DNA from: Meridianimarinicoccus sp. MJW13
Lineage (GTDB): Bacteria > Pseudomonadota > Alphaproteobacteria > Rhodobacterales > Rhodobacteraceae
Assembly (NCBI RefSeq): GCF_014901205.1
Contig: NZ_JACNMU010000008.1
Location: forward strand, 124,001 to 188,000
DNA: 64,000 nucleotides
Direction: 5' to 3'
In this document: piece by piece, positions 34,531-42,860 of the stretch
How positions within the stretch are numbered: position 1 is the first letter of the stretch
Layout: each line of letters begins with the position of its first letter
Notes under the pieces: model-generated
Told to the model about the DNA's origin: nothing
The model's input: the letters and a program-made list of their open reading frames with translations, nothing else
Databases searched by the model: none
Made by a program: the position numbers and the translations under genes

Positions 34531-34863
34531 CTACTTCTCGTCGTCGGCCTCGACGGTCATCGTCCCGTCCGCCAGCGTGTAGTAGACGTCCTGTTCGGTG
34601 CCATCTGCCATCAGGATTTCGAATTCGACAACGCTGTTGGCCGGGGCATCGTCATCGAATTCAGCCTCTGTGACCTTGCCGCCGGTTTTCGCTTCGACCT
34701 CTGCCAACACGGCGGCAACTTCGGGATTGGCGGTCAGGAACTGCTTCAGTTCTTCCGCCGATTTCGCGTCCGAACCGGACGAGGCGTATGCCATCGATCC
34801 GGCAAGGACCGACAGGCCGAGCAGGCCGGCGGTTGCGGCGCGGGCGAGTTTGGTGCGTTTCAT
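34531..34863 (-). CDS. Periplasmic PepSY domain protein
   Basis: A 110-residue exported protein: signal peptide (about 1-27, cleavage near AYA) and one PepSY domain (about 35-105; KVTEAEFDDD, VVEFEILMADGTEQDVYYTLADG). Such small PepSY proteins are often encoded with a two-component system and are thought to act as periplasmic inhibitors or accessory sensors. ATG 34863 follows AAGGAGACC. A CATTACA-N4-TGTAAGG palindrome lies 85 bp upstream, so it probably leads an autoregulated unit with the regulator and kinase. Confidence 0.82.
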   Translation of the reverse strand: MKRTKLARAATAGLLGLSVLAGSMAYASSGSDAKSAEELKQFLTANPEVAAVLAEVEAKTGGKVTEAEFDDDAPANSVVEFEILMADGTEQDVYYTLADGTMTVEADDEK

Positions 34864-34947
34864 GGTGGTCTCCTTGGTGTCCGGGCGGGATCATCCCGTC
34901 CGATGAAACAGATCTATGGCATCCGCATGGCCCGCGCCTGACCGTCG

Positions 34948-34965
34948 CATTACAACCCTGTAAGG
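34948..34965. promoter_or_regulatory. Candidate response-regulator box 1, CATTACA-ACCC-TGTAAGG
   Basis: 7-4-7 inverted repeat with one mismatch in the outer arm, 83 bp before the PepSY start. It shares arms and spacing with the boxes at 35460 and 36936. Inferred target of the neighbouring OmpR-type regulator. Confidence 0.55.
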
Positions 34966-35125
34966 TGCGGATGACGCTGGCGACGGAGCAACGACCATGC
35001 TGCCGGGAGCCTCTGGTTCCCACGATTCAAGGCATGCCGGGCCCCATGGGGCCCCTTCGGTGCAGGGTCGCCATGGGGTCGCCGGTTGGTCGGCTGTGCT
35101 GCCGTCAATATCCTGCGCACGAACG

Positions 35126-35149
35126 AAAAACGGCGGGGATTTCCCCGCC
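35126..35149 (-). terminator. Rho-independent terminator of the small membrane protein gene
   Basis: Read on the minus strand: GGCGGGGA-AA-TCCCCGCC followed by GTTTTTCG. The perfect 8-bp stem and T-run 25-48 bp after the stop at 35174 make a clear intrinsic terminator. Confidence 0.75.
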
Positions 35150-35173
35150 ACCACCCTGCCAACAGAATGGGCC

Positions 35174-35392
35174 TCAAGCCGATGCGGGATGGCCCGCGAA
35201 GGCCTCATCCCGCGCGGTATCCGCGCGCTTTTCAGCCTCGGCAAGGATCCGCGGTCCCGCCAGACGCAAGGCCAGCGCAAGTGCGCCCCCCAGCACGATT
35301 GCGAAACCGATCGCCATGATCCCGAAGCCGAAACCGGCGAAAACGATCAGGGCCAGAAGCGTGCTTGCCAGAAGTGATTTGATACGTTGCAT
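35174..35392 (-). CDS. Small two-helix membrane protein (72 aa)
   Basis: A 72-residue protein: short basic start, hydrophobic segment (about 7-45, LLALIVFAGFGFGIMAIGFA...) that may be two closely spaced helices, then an amphipathic charged tail (RILAEAEKRADTARDEAF). It has a strong AAGGAGACC ribosome site, a palindrome of the same type as the PepSY gene 68 bp upstream and its own terminator. Function unknown; size, layout and promoter suggest a small stress-induced envelope protein. Confidence 0.6.
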   Translation of the reverse strand: MQRIKSLLASTLLALIVFAGFGFGIMAIGFAIVLGGALALALRLAGPRILAEAEKRADTARDEAFAGHPASA

Positions 35393-35851
35393 GTGTCAGG
35401 TCTCCTTGTTCCTTATGACAGGAATGTGGGGGGCAAGACCTGCCGTGACCTGACGCTGACATTACATCGGTGTAATGCGTCGAGACTTAGCCGCGGACGG
35501 CCCAAGGGATCGGGGTTGCCTGGGGCCGAACCTTCCCAAACATGATCCGAAGACTGCACCATCCGGTCGATCCCAGGACCTCGGCCACGTCGCGCGGGCG
35601 CCAAAGTGCGCGTCAGAAGGATGGCCCGGCGCACACTGGCGTCTCTTCCGGGCGTGGCCGTCGAACGCACGACGGCTTTGCAAGGTCTGCCGGGCCATGC
35701 GACCTTCGAGGTGCCCTATTGACCAATCGCCGTCTTTTCAAAAAACTGCTCGAAGCCAGGAGGGCTGGACATAGAGCCAAGATCATCACGTACGCATGGA
35801 CGACGTCGACGGCTTTTGAAACGCCGCAGCGAGCCGATTGGCGCGTCACCG
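35393..35851. other. Gap between small membrane protein gene and CorA gene
   Basis: 459 bp. It contains the second 18-bp palindrome (35460-35477) near its left end. The remaining part has open frames in both directions but none with a ribosome site or recognisable protein. Confidence 0.5.
35460..35477. promoter_or_regulatory. Candidate response-regulator box 2, CATTACA-TCGG-TGTAATG
   Basis: Perfect 7-bp arms around a 4-bp centre, 68 bp before the start of the 72-residue membrane protein gene. It is the best copy of the three. Confidence 0.6.
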
Positions 35852-36907
35852 ATGGCGATTTCGACACCGCAGAACGCGCATCCAACATCGATCACCACAT
35901 ATCTCTATGATGCAACGTCCTGCGAAGCTGTGGACGGACTGGCGTCCGGCGCGCCAGGTCAATTCCGATGGATCGATGTGTGTGGGCTCAAGGACGACGT
36001 CCGGATCGCAGATCTGGCAACGGATCTGGGTCTGAGCGGCCTGTCCGTCGCCGAGCTTTTCCATCTGGACCAGCGCGCCCAAACAGATGTGGACGGCGAT
36101 CTGGTGCTGACCGTTCTTAGAATGCCGGTCAGTAGCCAGCCTTTCGTTGCTGACCAGATCTCGCTTGTGCTGGGGCCGGATTTTGTTCTGACCCTCCGCG
36201 AGCAGCCGCGCGATTGCCTGGATGCGGTGCGCAAGCGGCTGGCAGGTGGAAAGGGGCGTATCCGCAGTTCCAGCGGCTATCTGTTCTATGCCATCTGTGA
36301 TGCCATCATCGACAGCTATTTCCCCGTTCTCGAAGCGCAGGGTGATCTGATCGAAGCGATGGAAGAACGCATCCTGCGTGATCCCGAAGACGGGGCCATG
36401 CGCGACACGCACCAGATCAAGCGCGATCTGTCGATCCTGCGTCACGCGATCTGGCCGATGCGCGAAGCTCTTGCGGCGCTTCAGCGGGATGACATGCCAC
36501 AGATCAGCGACCCGCTGTTGCCGTACCTGCGCGATTGTTCGGATCATGCCTTTCAGCTTCTCGACATGGTCGAGGTGTTCCGGGAAACCGCACAGGGGCT
36601 TGTGGAACTGCAACTGTCGTCGCTTTCGAACCGAATGAACGCGCACATGAAAGTGCTGACGATGATCGCCACGATTTTCATTCCGATGACCTTCATTGCT
36701 GGTGTCTACGGGATGAATTTTGACCGCGCCTCGCCCTACAACCTGCCGGAGCTGGGTTGGCGCTTTGGGTATCTTTTCGCGCTTGCCCTGATGGCTGCGG
36801 CAGCGGCCACCATGCTGTTTTTCTTCTGGCGGCTGGGCTGGATTTTCGGTCGTTCCGACGAGGACCGGCGCGGCAGTGGATCCGCGACGGACCCGTCGCG
36901 ACACTAG
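35852..36907 (+). CDS. CorA family divalent cation transporter (ZntB-like)
   Basis: A 351-residue inner-membrane transporter with a large cytoplasmic N-terminal funnel domain and two C-terminal helices. The pore signature GMN is present (VYGMNFD, residues 287-289) at the end of the first helix (TMIATIFIPMTFIAG). The family moves Mg2+, Co2+ or Zn2+; the sequence LFHLDQRAQTD and the long cytoplasmic domain resemble ZntB more than CorA. ATG 35852 is chosen; the upstream TTG has no support. It stands before the HtrA and MprF genes on the same strand. Confidence 0.88.
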   Translation: MAISTPQNAHPTSITTYLYDATSCEAVDGLASGAPGQFRWIDVCGLKDDVRIADLATDLGLSGLSVAELFHLDQRAQTDVDGDLVLTVLRMPVSSQPFVADQISLVLGPDFVLTLREQPRDCLDAVRKRLAGGKGRIRSSSGYLFYAICDAIIDSYFPVLEAQGDLIEAMEERILRDPEDGAMRDTHQIKRDLSILRHAIWPMREALAALQRDDMPQISDPLLPYLRDCSDHAFQLLDMVEVFRETAQGLVELQLSSLSNRMNAHMKVLTMIATIFIPMTFIAGVYGMNFDRASPYNLPELGWRFGYLFALALMAAAAATMLFFFWRLGWIFGRSDEDRRGSGSATDPSRH

Positions 36908-36935
36908 GGCCAGCCCCATGCATCCTGCCGCGGAA

Positions 36936-36953
36936 GATTACAGATTTGTATAG
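36936..36953. promoter_or_regulatory. Candidate response-regulator box 3, GATTACA-GATT-TGTATAG
   Basis: Same 7-4-7 layout with matching inner arms (ATTACA/TGTA), 71 bp before the HtrA protease start. Weaker than boxes 1 and 2 but in the expected position. Confidence 0.45.
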
Positions 36954-37023
36954 CCGCTGCGAAGTCGTGTTCATCCCCCGCCCCGATATCTGCTCCACAA
37001 TGCATGAACACGGAGTTTCCCTC

Positions 37024-38157
37024 ATGGCACATCCACAGTCCCCGAAACGACGCACCAAACTGACAGCGGCCCTGCTGACCGCAACCGTGGCATCGACCGG
37101 CATGGTTACTCTGGCGCCGACCGCCGCGCTGGCGGTTCCCGCAGGCGGCTATGCCGACCTGATCGAAACGTTCAGCCCCGCCGTCGTCCTTGTCGAAGTC
37201 ACGTCATCCGCCACCCCCGCCGACGCGGAAGGCGGCATGTCCAACGACGACTTTTTAAAGGAATTCCAGCGCCGGTTCGGGGACACCATGCCCCAGATGC
37301 CGCAATCGCCGAATATGCCGGACCGTCAGGGGGTCGGCTCTGGCTTCATCATTTCGGAAGACGGCCTGATCGTCACCAACAACCACGTGATTGCGGGTGC
37401 CACAACCGTCACGGTCAAATTCGCGGACGGATCGGAGCACGAGGCCACGATCATCGGGACCGACCCGTTGACCGACATTGCCCTGATCGACATCGACGGC
37501 ACGGACCTTCCGACCGTGGCGTTCGGCTCGTCCGAGGCGATGCGCGTGGGCGATGAAGTCATCGCCATGGGCAACCCCTTCGGCTTGGGCGGCACCGTGA
37601 CCACCGGCATCGTTTCCGCCAAGGACCGCGATATCCGCTCTGGCCCGTTCGATGCCTTCATTCAGACCGATGCTGCCATCAACCGGGGCAATTCCGGGGG
37701 TCCGCTGTTCAACGACCAGGGGGAGGTGATTGGTGTCAACACCGCGATTTTCTCGCCCAACGGCGCAAGTGCCGGGATCGGCTTTGCCGTGCCGTCGGAT
37801 CTGGTGTCCACGGTGGTCGCGGATCTTGAGGACGACGGCAAGATCGATCGCGGATGGCTGGGGGTGCAGATCAAGCCGGTCAGCGATGAGGTTGCCTCGG
37901 TGCTCGGCCTGAACGCGGGACAGGGCACGATGATTGAAAAGGTCATGGATGATACGCCCGCACAGAAAGCCGGTCTGCAATCGGGCGACATCGTGTTGAG
38001 TTTCGATGGCACGAAGATCGAAGAAGCCCGCGATCTGACCCGCGCGGTTGCAGGGACGGCGCCCGAGACGACCTCGAAAATCGAAGTTCTGCGCAAGGGC
38101 GAGACCCTGACGCTGGATGTCACCCTGGACAATCGCGCAACTGCTCAGGACGCCTGA
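37024..38157 (+). CDS. HtrA/DegP-type periplasmic serine protease (one PDZ domain)
   Basis: A 377-residue exported protease that degrades misfolded envelope proteins. Signal peptide of about 38 residues; trypsin-like domain with His121 (TNNHVIAG), Asp151 (LTDIALIDI) and Ser224 (NRGNSGGPLF); then one PDZ domain (about 280-372, starting RGWLGVQIKPV). DegP and MucD have two PDZ domains, so this is the shorter DegS-like form, though the signal appears cleavable. ATG 37024 follows CACGGAG; the open frame further upstream overlaps the CorA gene. A palindrome upstream suggests two-component control, as for DegP in the Cpx system. Confidence 0.92.
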   Translation: MAHPQSPKRRTKLTAALLTATVASTGMVTLAPTAALAVPAGGYADLIETFSPAVVLVEVTSSATPADAEGGMSNDDFLKEFQRRFGDTMPQMPQSPNMPDRQGVGSGFIISEDGLIVTNNHVIAGATTVTVKFADGSEHEATIIGTDPLTDIALIDIDGTDLPTVAFGSSEAMRVGDEVIAMGNPFGLGGTVTTGIVSAKDRDIRSGPFDAFIQTDAAINRGNSGGPLFNDQGEVIGVNTAIFSPNGASAGIGFAVPSDLVSTVVADLEDDGKIDRGWLGVQIKPVSDEVASVLGLNAGQGTMIEKVMDDTPAQKAGLQSGDIVLSFDGTKIEEARDLTRAVAGTAPETTSKIEVLRKGETLTLDVTLDNRATAQDA

Positions 38158-38225
38158 CCGAAGCCTTGCCGCGCCGCGCGTCCCTCTCAAGGCGCAGCAA
38201 GGCCCACACTTCGCGGAAGCCAAAA

Positions 38226-38254
38226 CTGCCCCGGTGCAATTCGCGCCGGGGCAG
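38226..38254 (+). terminator. Hairpin between HtrA and MprF genes
   Basis: CTGCCCCGG (38226-38234) and CCGGGGCAG (38246-38254) form a perfect 9-bp stem, 11-base loop; an A-run, not a T-run, follows. Possible weak terminator or processing site. Confidence 0.4.
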
Positions 38255-38294
38255 GATACACGTCAAAAAAATACCAACGACTCGAGGTCCAGAC

Positions 38295-40895
38295 GTGAGC
38301 GCTTCCGATACTTCGCCGCCAACAAACCTTTGGGCGCGGATCAAACCGATTGTCCCTTACCTATTGACGGCAGGCTTGTTCGCGCTCGGCACTTTTGCGC
38401 TCTACCATCTTCTCAAACCGATCAATTTCCGGGATGTCATGGACCAGGTCCGCGACACGCCCCTGCATGTCATTGTCCTGTCAATCCTCGCGATGTTCAC
38501 CGGCTATGCCGCGCTGATCGGATATGACTGGTCCGCCTTGCGCTATATCGGCAAGAAGCTTCCGTTCCCGGTCATCATGATGGGCGGGTTCCTGGGCTAT
38601 GCGCTTGGCAACACCGTCGGGGCAGGCCCGGTTACGGGCGGTGCAGTGCGCTATCGCATCTATTCGTCTTTGGGACTGACCGCATATGACATCGCGGGGA
38701 TTGCGGTCTTCGGGTCCGCGGCCTTTGGGCTTGGCGCCATGATCATCGGGTTCGGCGCGCTTGCCTATCATCCCTTTGCCTTGCAGTCCCTGACATCCAT
38801 AAGCCCACATGTCCTGCGTTGGATCGGGATCGCCGCGCTGATCGTCTCGCTGGGGTTGCTGCTGGCGCTGGCGCTGCGGAAGTCTGACATCACGCTGCGC
38901 GGCTACAGCTTCCGCACCCCCTCGTTGGGTCTGCTCAGCGGCCAGTTGCTGTTCACGGCGATCGATATCCTGATGGCCGCAACCGTTCTCTATCTTCTGC
39001 TGCCGTCCAACGAGATGGGCTTTGCCACCTTCCTGGCGGTTTTCGCGGCGGCGATCTTTGCCGGCGTTGCCAGCCATGTGCCCGGCGGCGTCGGTGTCTT
39101 CGAGACCGTTATCCTGACCGCCCTGCCCGACTCGGTGCCCGTCGATCAGGCGGCTGCCGGATTGCTGCTCTACCGCCTGATCTATTATCTTGTGCCCTTC
39201 GGCCTCGCGCTGATCCTGCTGGCGCTGTCCGAACTGCGCATGGCCAGTTCCAAGCCTCCGTCGCCCCGGATGCAGGCGCTTGCACCGGTCTTTGGCGCTG
39301 TCACCTCCATCGTGCCGCTGGCCATGGCGGCGATGATCTTTGCCTCGGGCATCTTCATGCTCTTCTCGGCGGTCATTCCGGCCGCCAGCGAGGTTGCCAG
39401 AGACCTTGAGCTTCTCCTGCCACTGGGCCTTCTGGAAGGCGGCGCCCTGTTGTCCAGCGCGATCGGGGCCGCCCTTCTGATCATTGCGCATGGCATGCTG
39501 CGTCGGATCGAGGGCGCTTATTGGCTTGCGGTCGGCGCGCTGATGGCGGGGATCGTGGCGTCGCTGCTGCATGGGCTCGACTATCAGCGGGCCCTGATCC
39601 TGTCCCTGATGGTGCTTGTGCTGCTGCCCTGCCGCCGCGAATTCTATCGCAGCGCGCGGTTGACACGAAATCCGCTGTCGCTTCGCTGGGTTTTGCTGTT
39701 GGGGTCGATCGTCCTGGCCGCGGCTGCGGTCTATTTCTTTGCCCACAAGGCGACGCCCTACAGTCATGAATTGTGGTGGCAGTTTGCCGAAGACGATTCC
39801 GCACCGCGTGCCATCCGCGCTGGTCTGGTCGGCGCGCTTCTGATCGGCCTGTTCGCACTCGTGACGGCCCTGCGACCACCGAAGGTCCTGGCCGATCTGG
39901 CAACTGCAGATCAACTGGAACAGGCGCGGGCCGTCATTGCGCAGCAGCCGAACCCGGATGCCAACTTTGCCCTGACCGGGGATAAATCCTTGCTGTTTTC
40001 CGACAGCGGCCGGTCGTTCCTGATGTACCGGGTTCAGGCTCGGTCGTGGATCACGCTGGGCGATCCCGTCGGAGATCCCGATGAGGTGGCGCAGCTGGCC
40101 TGGGAGTTTGTCGACGCCGCCAATGCCGCAAATGCGCGGCCGGTGTTCTACGAAGTCGCGGCGGACAATCTGGCGCTTTGGGCCGAGATGGGCCTCGCCA
40201 TGCACAAGATGGGCGAAGAGGCGGTGGTGCCCCTGGCCAACTTCTCGCTGGAGGGCAGCCACCGCAAGAAGTTGCGCACGGCCCACAATCGCGCGGGCCG
40301 CAACGGGCTCAGCTTCGAAGTGTTGGCTGCGCCGGTAGATGACGCCACCCTGGAGGTGCTGCGCGACATTTCGGATCAATGGCTGGTCGACAAGCACAGT
40401 TCGGAAAAGCAGTTCTCGGTCGGCCGGTTCGATCGCGACTACCTGCGTCAGTTCCCGATTGCCATCGTGCGCCACGAATCCCGCATCGTGGCCTTTGCCA
40501 ATGTCCTGACGACCGAAGCCAAGGAAACCGCGACCATCGACCTGATGCGGCACGTGGACGATGCGCCGTCGGGCTTGATGGACTACCTGTTTACCGAGTT
40601 GATGCTGCACCTGAAAGAACACGGGTTTGCCGGGTTCAGCCTTGGAATGGCCCCCCTCGCCGGCCTTGAAACGCGCCGTGGCAGCCGTTGGACGATGAAG
40701 CTGGGCGCATTGGTCTACCGTCACGGCGGGCATTTCTACAACTTCGATGGCTTGCGGAACTTCAAGAACAAGTTCGATCCAATGTGGGAGCCCCGCTTTC
40801 TGGTCGCCCCGCCGCGGGCCAATGTCCTGCTCATCGCAACGGACGCTGCGGCGTTGATTGCGGGCGGCATGCGCAAGGTGGTGGCGACCGGCTGA
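38295..40895 (+). CDS. mprF: MprF: aminoacyl-phosphatidylglycerol synthase/flippase
   Basis: An 866-residue bifunctional membrane enzyme. The N-terminal flippase part has about 13-14 helices (FLGYALGNTVGAGPVTGGAV, ASHVPGGVGVFETV), and the C-terminal cytoplasmic synthase domain (about 545-860) has the conserved AVIAQQPNPDANFALTGDK, RVQARSWITLGDPVGD and WTMKLGALVYRHGGHFYNF segments. It transfers Lys or Ala from tRNA to phosphatidylglycerol and turns the product outward, making the membrane less sensitive to cationic peptides. GTG 38295 follows CTCGAGG. Lying after the HtrA gene, it supports an envelope-defence theme. Confidence 0.92.
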   Translation: MSASDTSPPTNLWARIKPIVPYLLTAGLFALGTFALYHLLKPINFRDVMDQVRDTPLHVIVLSILAMFTGYAALIGYDWSALRYIGKKLPFPVIMMGGFLGYALGNTVGAGPVTGGAVRYRIYSSLGLTAYDIAGIAVFGSAAFGLGAMIIGFGALAYHPFALQSLTSISPHVLRWIGIAALIVSLGLLLALALRKSDITLRGYSFRTPSLGLLSGQLLFTAIDILMAATVLYLLLPSNEMGFATFLAVFAAAIFAGVASHVPGGVGVFETVILTALPDSVPVDQAAAGLLLYRLIYYLVPFGLALILLALSELRMASSKPPSPRMQALAPVFGAVTSIVPLAMAAMIFASGIFMLFSAVIPAASEVARDLELLLPLGLLEGGALLSSAIGAALLIIAHGMLRRIEGAYWLAVGALMAGIVASLLHGLDYQRALILSLMVLVLLPCRREFYRSARLTRNPLSLRWVLLLGSIVLAAAAVYFFAHKATPYSHELWWQFAEDDSAPRAIRAGLVGALLIGLFALVTALRPPKVLADLATADQLEQARAVIAQQPNPDANFALTGDKSLLFSDSGRSFLMYRVQARSWITLGDPVGDPDEVAQLAWEFVDAANAANARPVFYEVAADNLALWAEMGLAMHKMGEEAVVPLANFSLEGSHRKKLRTAHNRAGRNGLSFEVLAAPVDDATLEVLRDISDQWLVDKHSSEKQFSVGRFDRDYLRQFPIAIVRHESRIVAFANVLTTEAKETATIDLMRHVDDAPSGLMDYLFTELMLHLKEHGFAGFSLGMAPLAGLETRRGSRWTMKLGALVYRHGGHFYNFDGLRNFKNKFDPMWEPRFLVAPPRANVLLIATDAAALIAGGMRKVVATG

Positions 40896-41048
40896 CACGG
40901 GTCGTCCCGGCCATGGTGACAATCGTACGGATCGACATCGCGGCAGTCACGGAAGCCGCCGGCGGGCCGTTTGCGACCTGTCGTCCGGCCTCCGGTGCCT
41001 TGTGCCCATCGCCGGCCCCTCAGCCACTGATGGGCATTGCACTGTCGG

Positions 41049-42860
41049 TCACTGCTGCGGCGTCAGGCCGTCGTACATGGCATGAAGAAACCGGTCTGCC
41101 ATGGCGGGGCTGAAAGCAAATTGCCGCCCGATCAATCCTCCCTCCTGCACCCCTTCTTCGGCTTCGTGGATCACCTGATCTTCCTTGATCGTCACCATGA
41201 TGCGAAGCTGATCCAGTGTCTCGGGATCGACGGCCGTAGGATCGTCCGAGAGGATCACAAAGTCGGCAAGCTTTCCCACTTCGATCGAGCCCTTGTCTGC
41301 TTCCTCGAACTGCTGCCAGGCTGGCCAGAGCGTCAGCGCCTTCAGGGCGGTCATGACATCGACCCGTTGCGCCGGGCCAAGAATGTCGCCCGACCGCGTC
41401 CGCCGCGTCACCGTGGCATCCAGGATCCGCATGCTGTCGGGGAAGGCCACCGGCGCGTCATGGTGCGAGCCGAACATCATCCCGCGCTCGACCACCCATC
41501 CCGTCGGCGAGATGTTGTCGGCATTGACCGGACCGACGGTATGGTCGCGATGCCAGTCTCCCCAGTAGAACGTGTGCATTGGAAACAGCGATGGAAACAC
41601 GCCGAGGGCCTTGTAGGCATCGATCTGGTCCTCGCGCAGGAATTGCCCGTGGATCAGCACCGGTCGGTTGCCCGGATCGCCGTAGTCCGCCTGGGCGGCC
41701 CCGAGAGCCGCGATCAGCATGTCAGAGGCCCCTTCACCATTGGCATGGGTGATGATCTGAAATCCGTTCTCGTAGCACCAGTTCACCGCGTCCTGGACCT
41801 GCTCCATTGTCACGGAAGCGTAGCCCGCATAACCGGGTGGGTAGTCTCCCACCGGATCGTAGTAGGGCCTGTCCCTGAGCGCGGTGAAGCCCTGCGGAGA
41901 CCCGTCGATGGTCAGCTTGCAGCCGCCCACCCGCACGTTGCCGGTATAGTCCTTCGACGTGTGCGCGGCGATGTAGTCCCTGTCTTCAAGCACGTCCGGA
42001 TAGGCAATGACATCCACAGGCAGCCCCCCCTCCGCATCCACGGCCTTGAGAACTTCCACGATCCCGCCGGAAGAGCGCCCCTCCTGCGCGGTCGTATATC
42101 CGTAGCTTGCCCAGAGTTTCGAGCCGGAGCGTGCGAAGGCCGCAATGCCCTCTGGTCCCAGGCGCGCCATCATCGGGATGATCACGGTGAAAAAGGCATA
42201 TTCTTCGAGCACGCCATTCGGCTCCCCACGCGCGTCGCGCTGAATGACCCCGCCCGGAGGGTTTTCAGAGTCCGCGCTGAGCCCCGCAAGTTCGAGCGCC
42301 TTGGAGTTGGCGACCCCAAGATGTCCCGACTGGTGCACGATCACGACCGGCAGCTCTGTCGAGACGGCGTCGAGGTCGTCCCGCGTCGGGTGTCGCAACT
42401 CGGCCAGTTGCGCGTTGTCGTAGCCGAAACCGACAATCATGTTCACCCTGTCGACGGCCTTGGCATTGTCTTCTGCCCACTGGCGAAGCGTATCCTGCAG
42501 GCTGGCAATGTCCCTGACCTCGCCGTCCGGCGGCGCAAGAAGATTGGCAGAGAGCGCCTGAAGACCGCCCATGACAACGTGTCCGTGGCTGTCGACAAAT
42601 CCCGGCAGCATGGCGCGTCCGTTCAGGTCGAAAACGTCTGTTCCGTCGCCCTGATACGCGATGAGGTCCGCCAGGGATCCAACGGCCATGATCCTTCCAT
42701 CCTTGACCGCAACGGCTTCGGTTGTCGGTTGTGCGTCATCGATCGTAAGGATCGGCCCGCCGGTATAGATCGTGTCGGCAATGTCCTGGGCCGAAACGAT
42801 AGTCGGATACGCGAGTACGCTTGCGAGCGTCCCAAGACGCAGGGTTGTCATCAACATCAT
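41049..42860 (-). CDS. Exported amidohydrolase (YtcJ-like, amidohydrolase 3 family)
   Basis: A 603-residue protein with a signal peptide (about 1-25, cleavage near VSAQ). The metal-dependent TIM barrel is recognisable by PGFVDSHGHVVMGG (HxH metal site), the VGGCKLTIDGSPQGFT segment, THANGEGASDM and PVLIHGQFLREDQ and the late MMFGSHHDAPV. These enzymes hydrolyse N-acyl amino acids, amides or similar small compounds; the substrate is unknown. GAGGAGAACTG precedes ATG 42860 (ATG at 42857 and 42851 are alternatives). It stands alone, convergent with mprF. Confidence 0.85.
   Translation of the reverse strand: MMLMTTLRLGTLASVLAYPTIVSAQDIADTIYTGGPILTIDDAQPTTEAVAVKDGRIMAVGSLADLIAYQGDGTDVFDLNGRAMLPGFVDSHGHVVMGGLQALSANLLAPPDGEVRDIASLQDTLRQWAEDNAKAVDRVNMIVGFGYDNAQLAELRHPTRDDLDAVSTELPVVIVHQSGHLGVANSKALELAGLSADSENPPGGVIQRDARGEPNGVLEEYAFFTVIIPMMARLGPEGIAAFARSGSKLWASYGYTTAQEGRSSGGIVEVLKAVDAEGGLPVDVIAYPDVLEDRDYIAAHTSKDYTGNVRVGGCKLTIDGSPQGFTALRDRPYYDPVGDYPPGYAGYASVTMEQVQDAVNWCYENGFQIITHANGEGASDMLIAALGAAQADYGDPGNRPVLIHGQFLREDQIDAYKALGVFPSLFPMHTFYWGDWHRDHTVGPVNADNISPTGWVVERGMMFGSHHDAPVAFPDSMRILDATVTRRTRSGDILGPAQRVDVMTALKALTLWPAWQQFEEADKGSIEVGKLADFVILSDDPTAVDPETLDQLRIMVTIKEDQVIHEAEEGVQEGGLIGRQFAFSPAMADRFLHAMYDGLTPQQ

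Larger units (their letters stand above)
34864..35173. other. Upstream region of the PepSY-regulator-kinase unit
   Basis: 310 bp without a gene. It holds the first 18-bp palindrome (34948-34965), a large palindrome GGGCCCCATGGGGCCC (35039-35054) and the terminator of the small membrane protein gene (35126-35149). Nothing else is supported. Confidence 0.5.
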
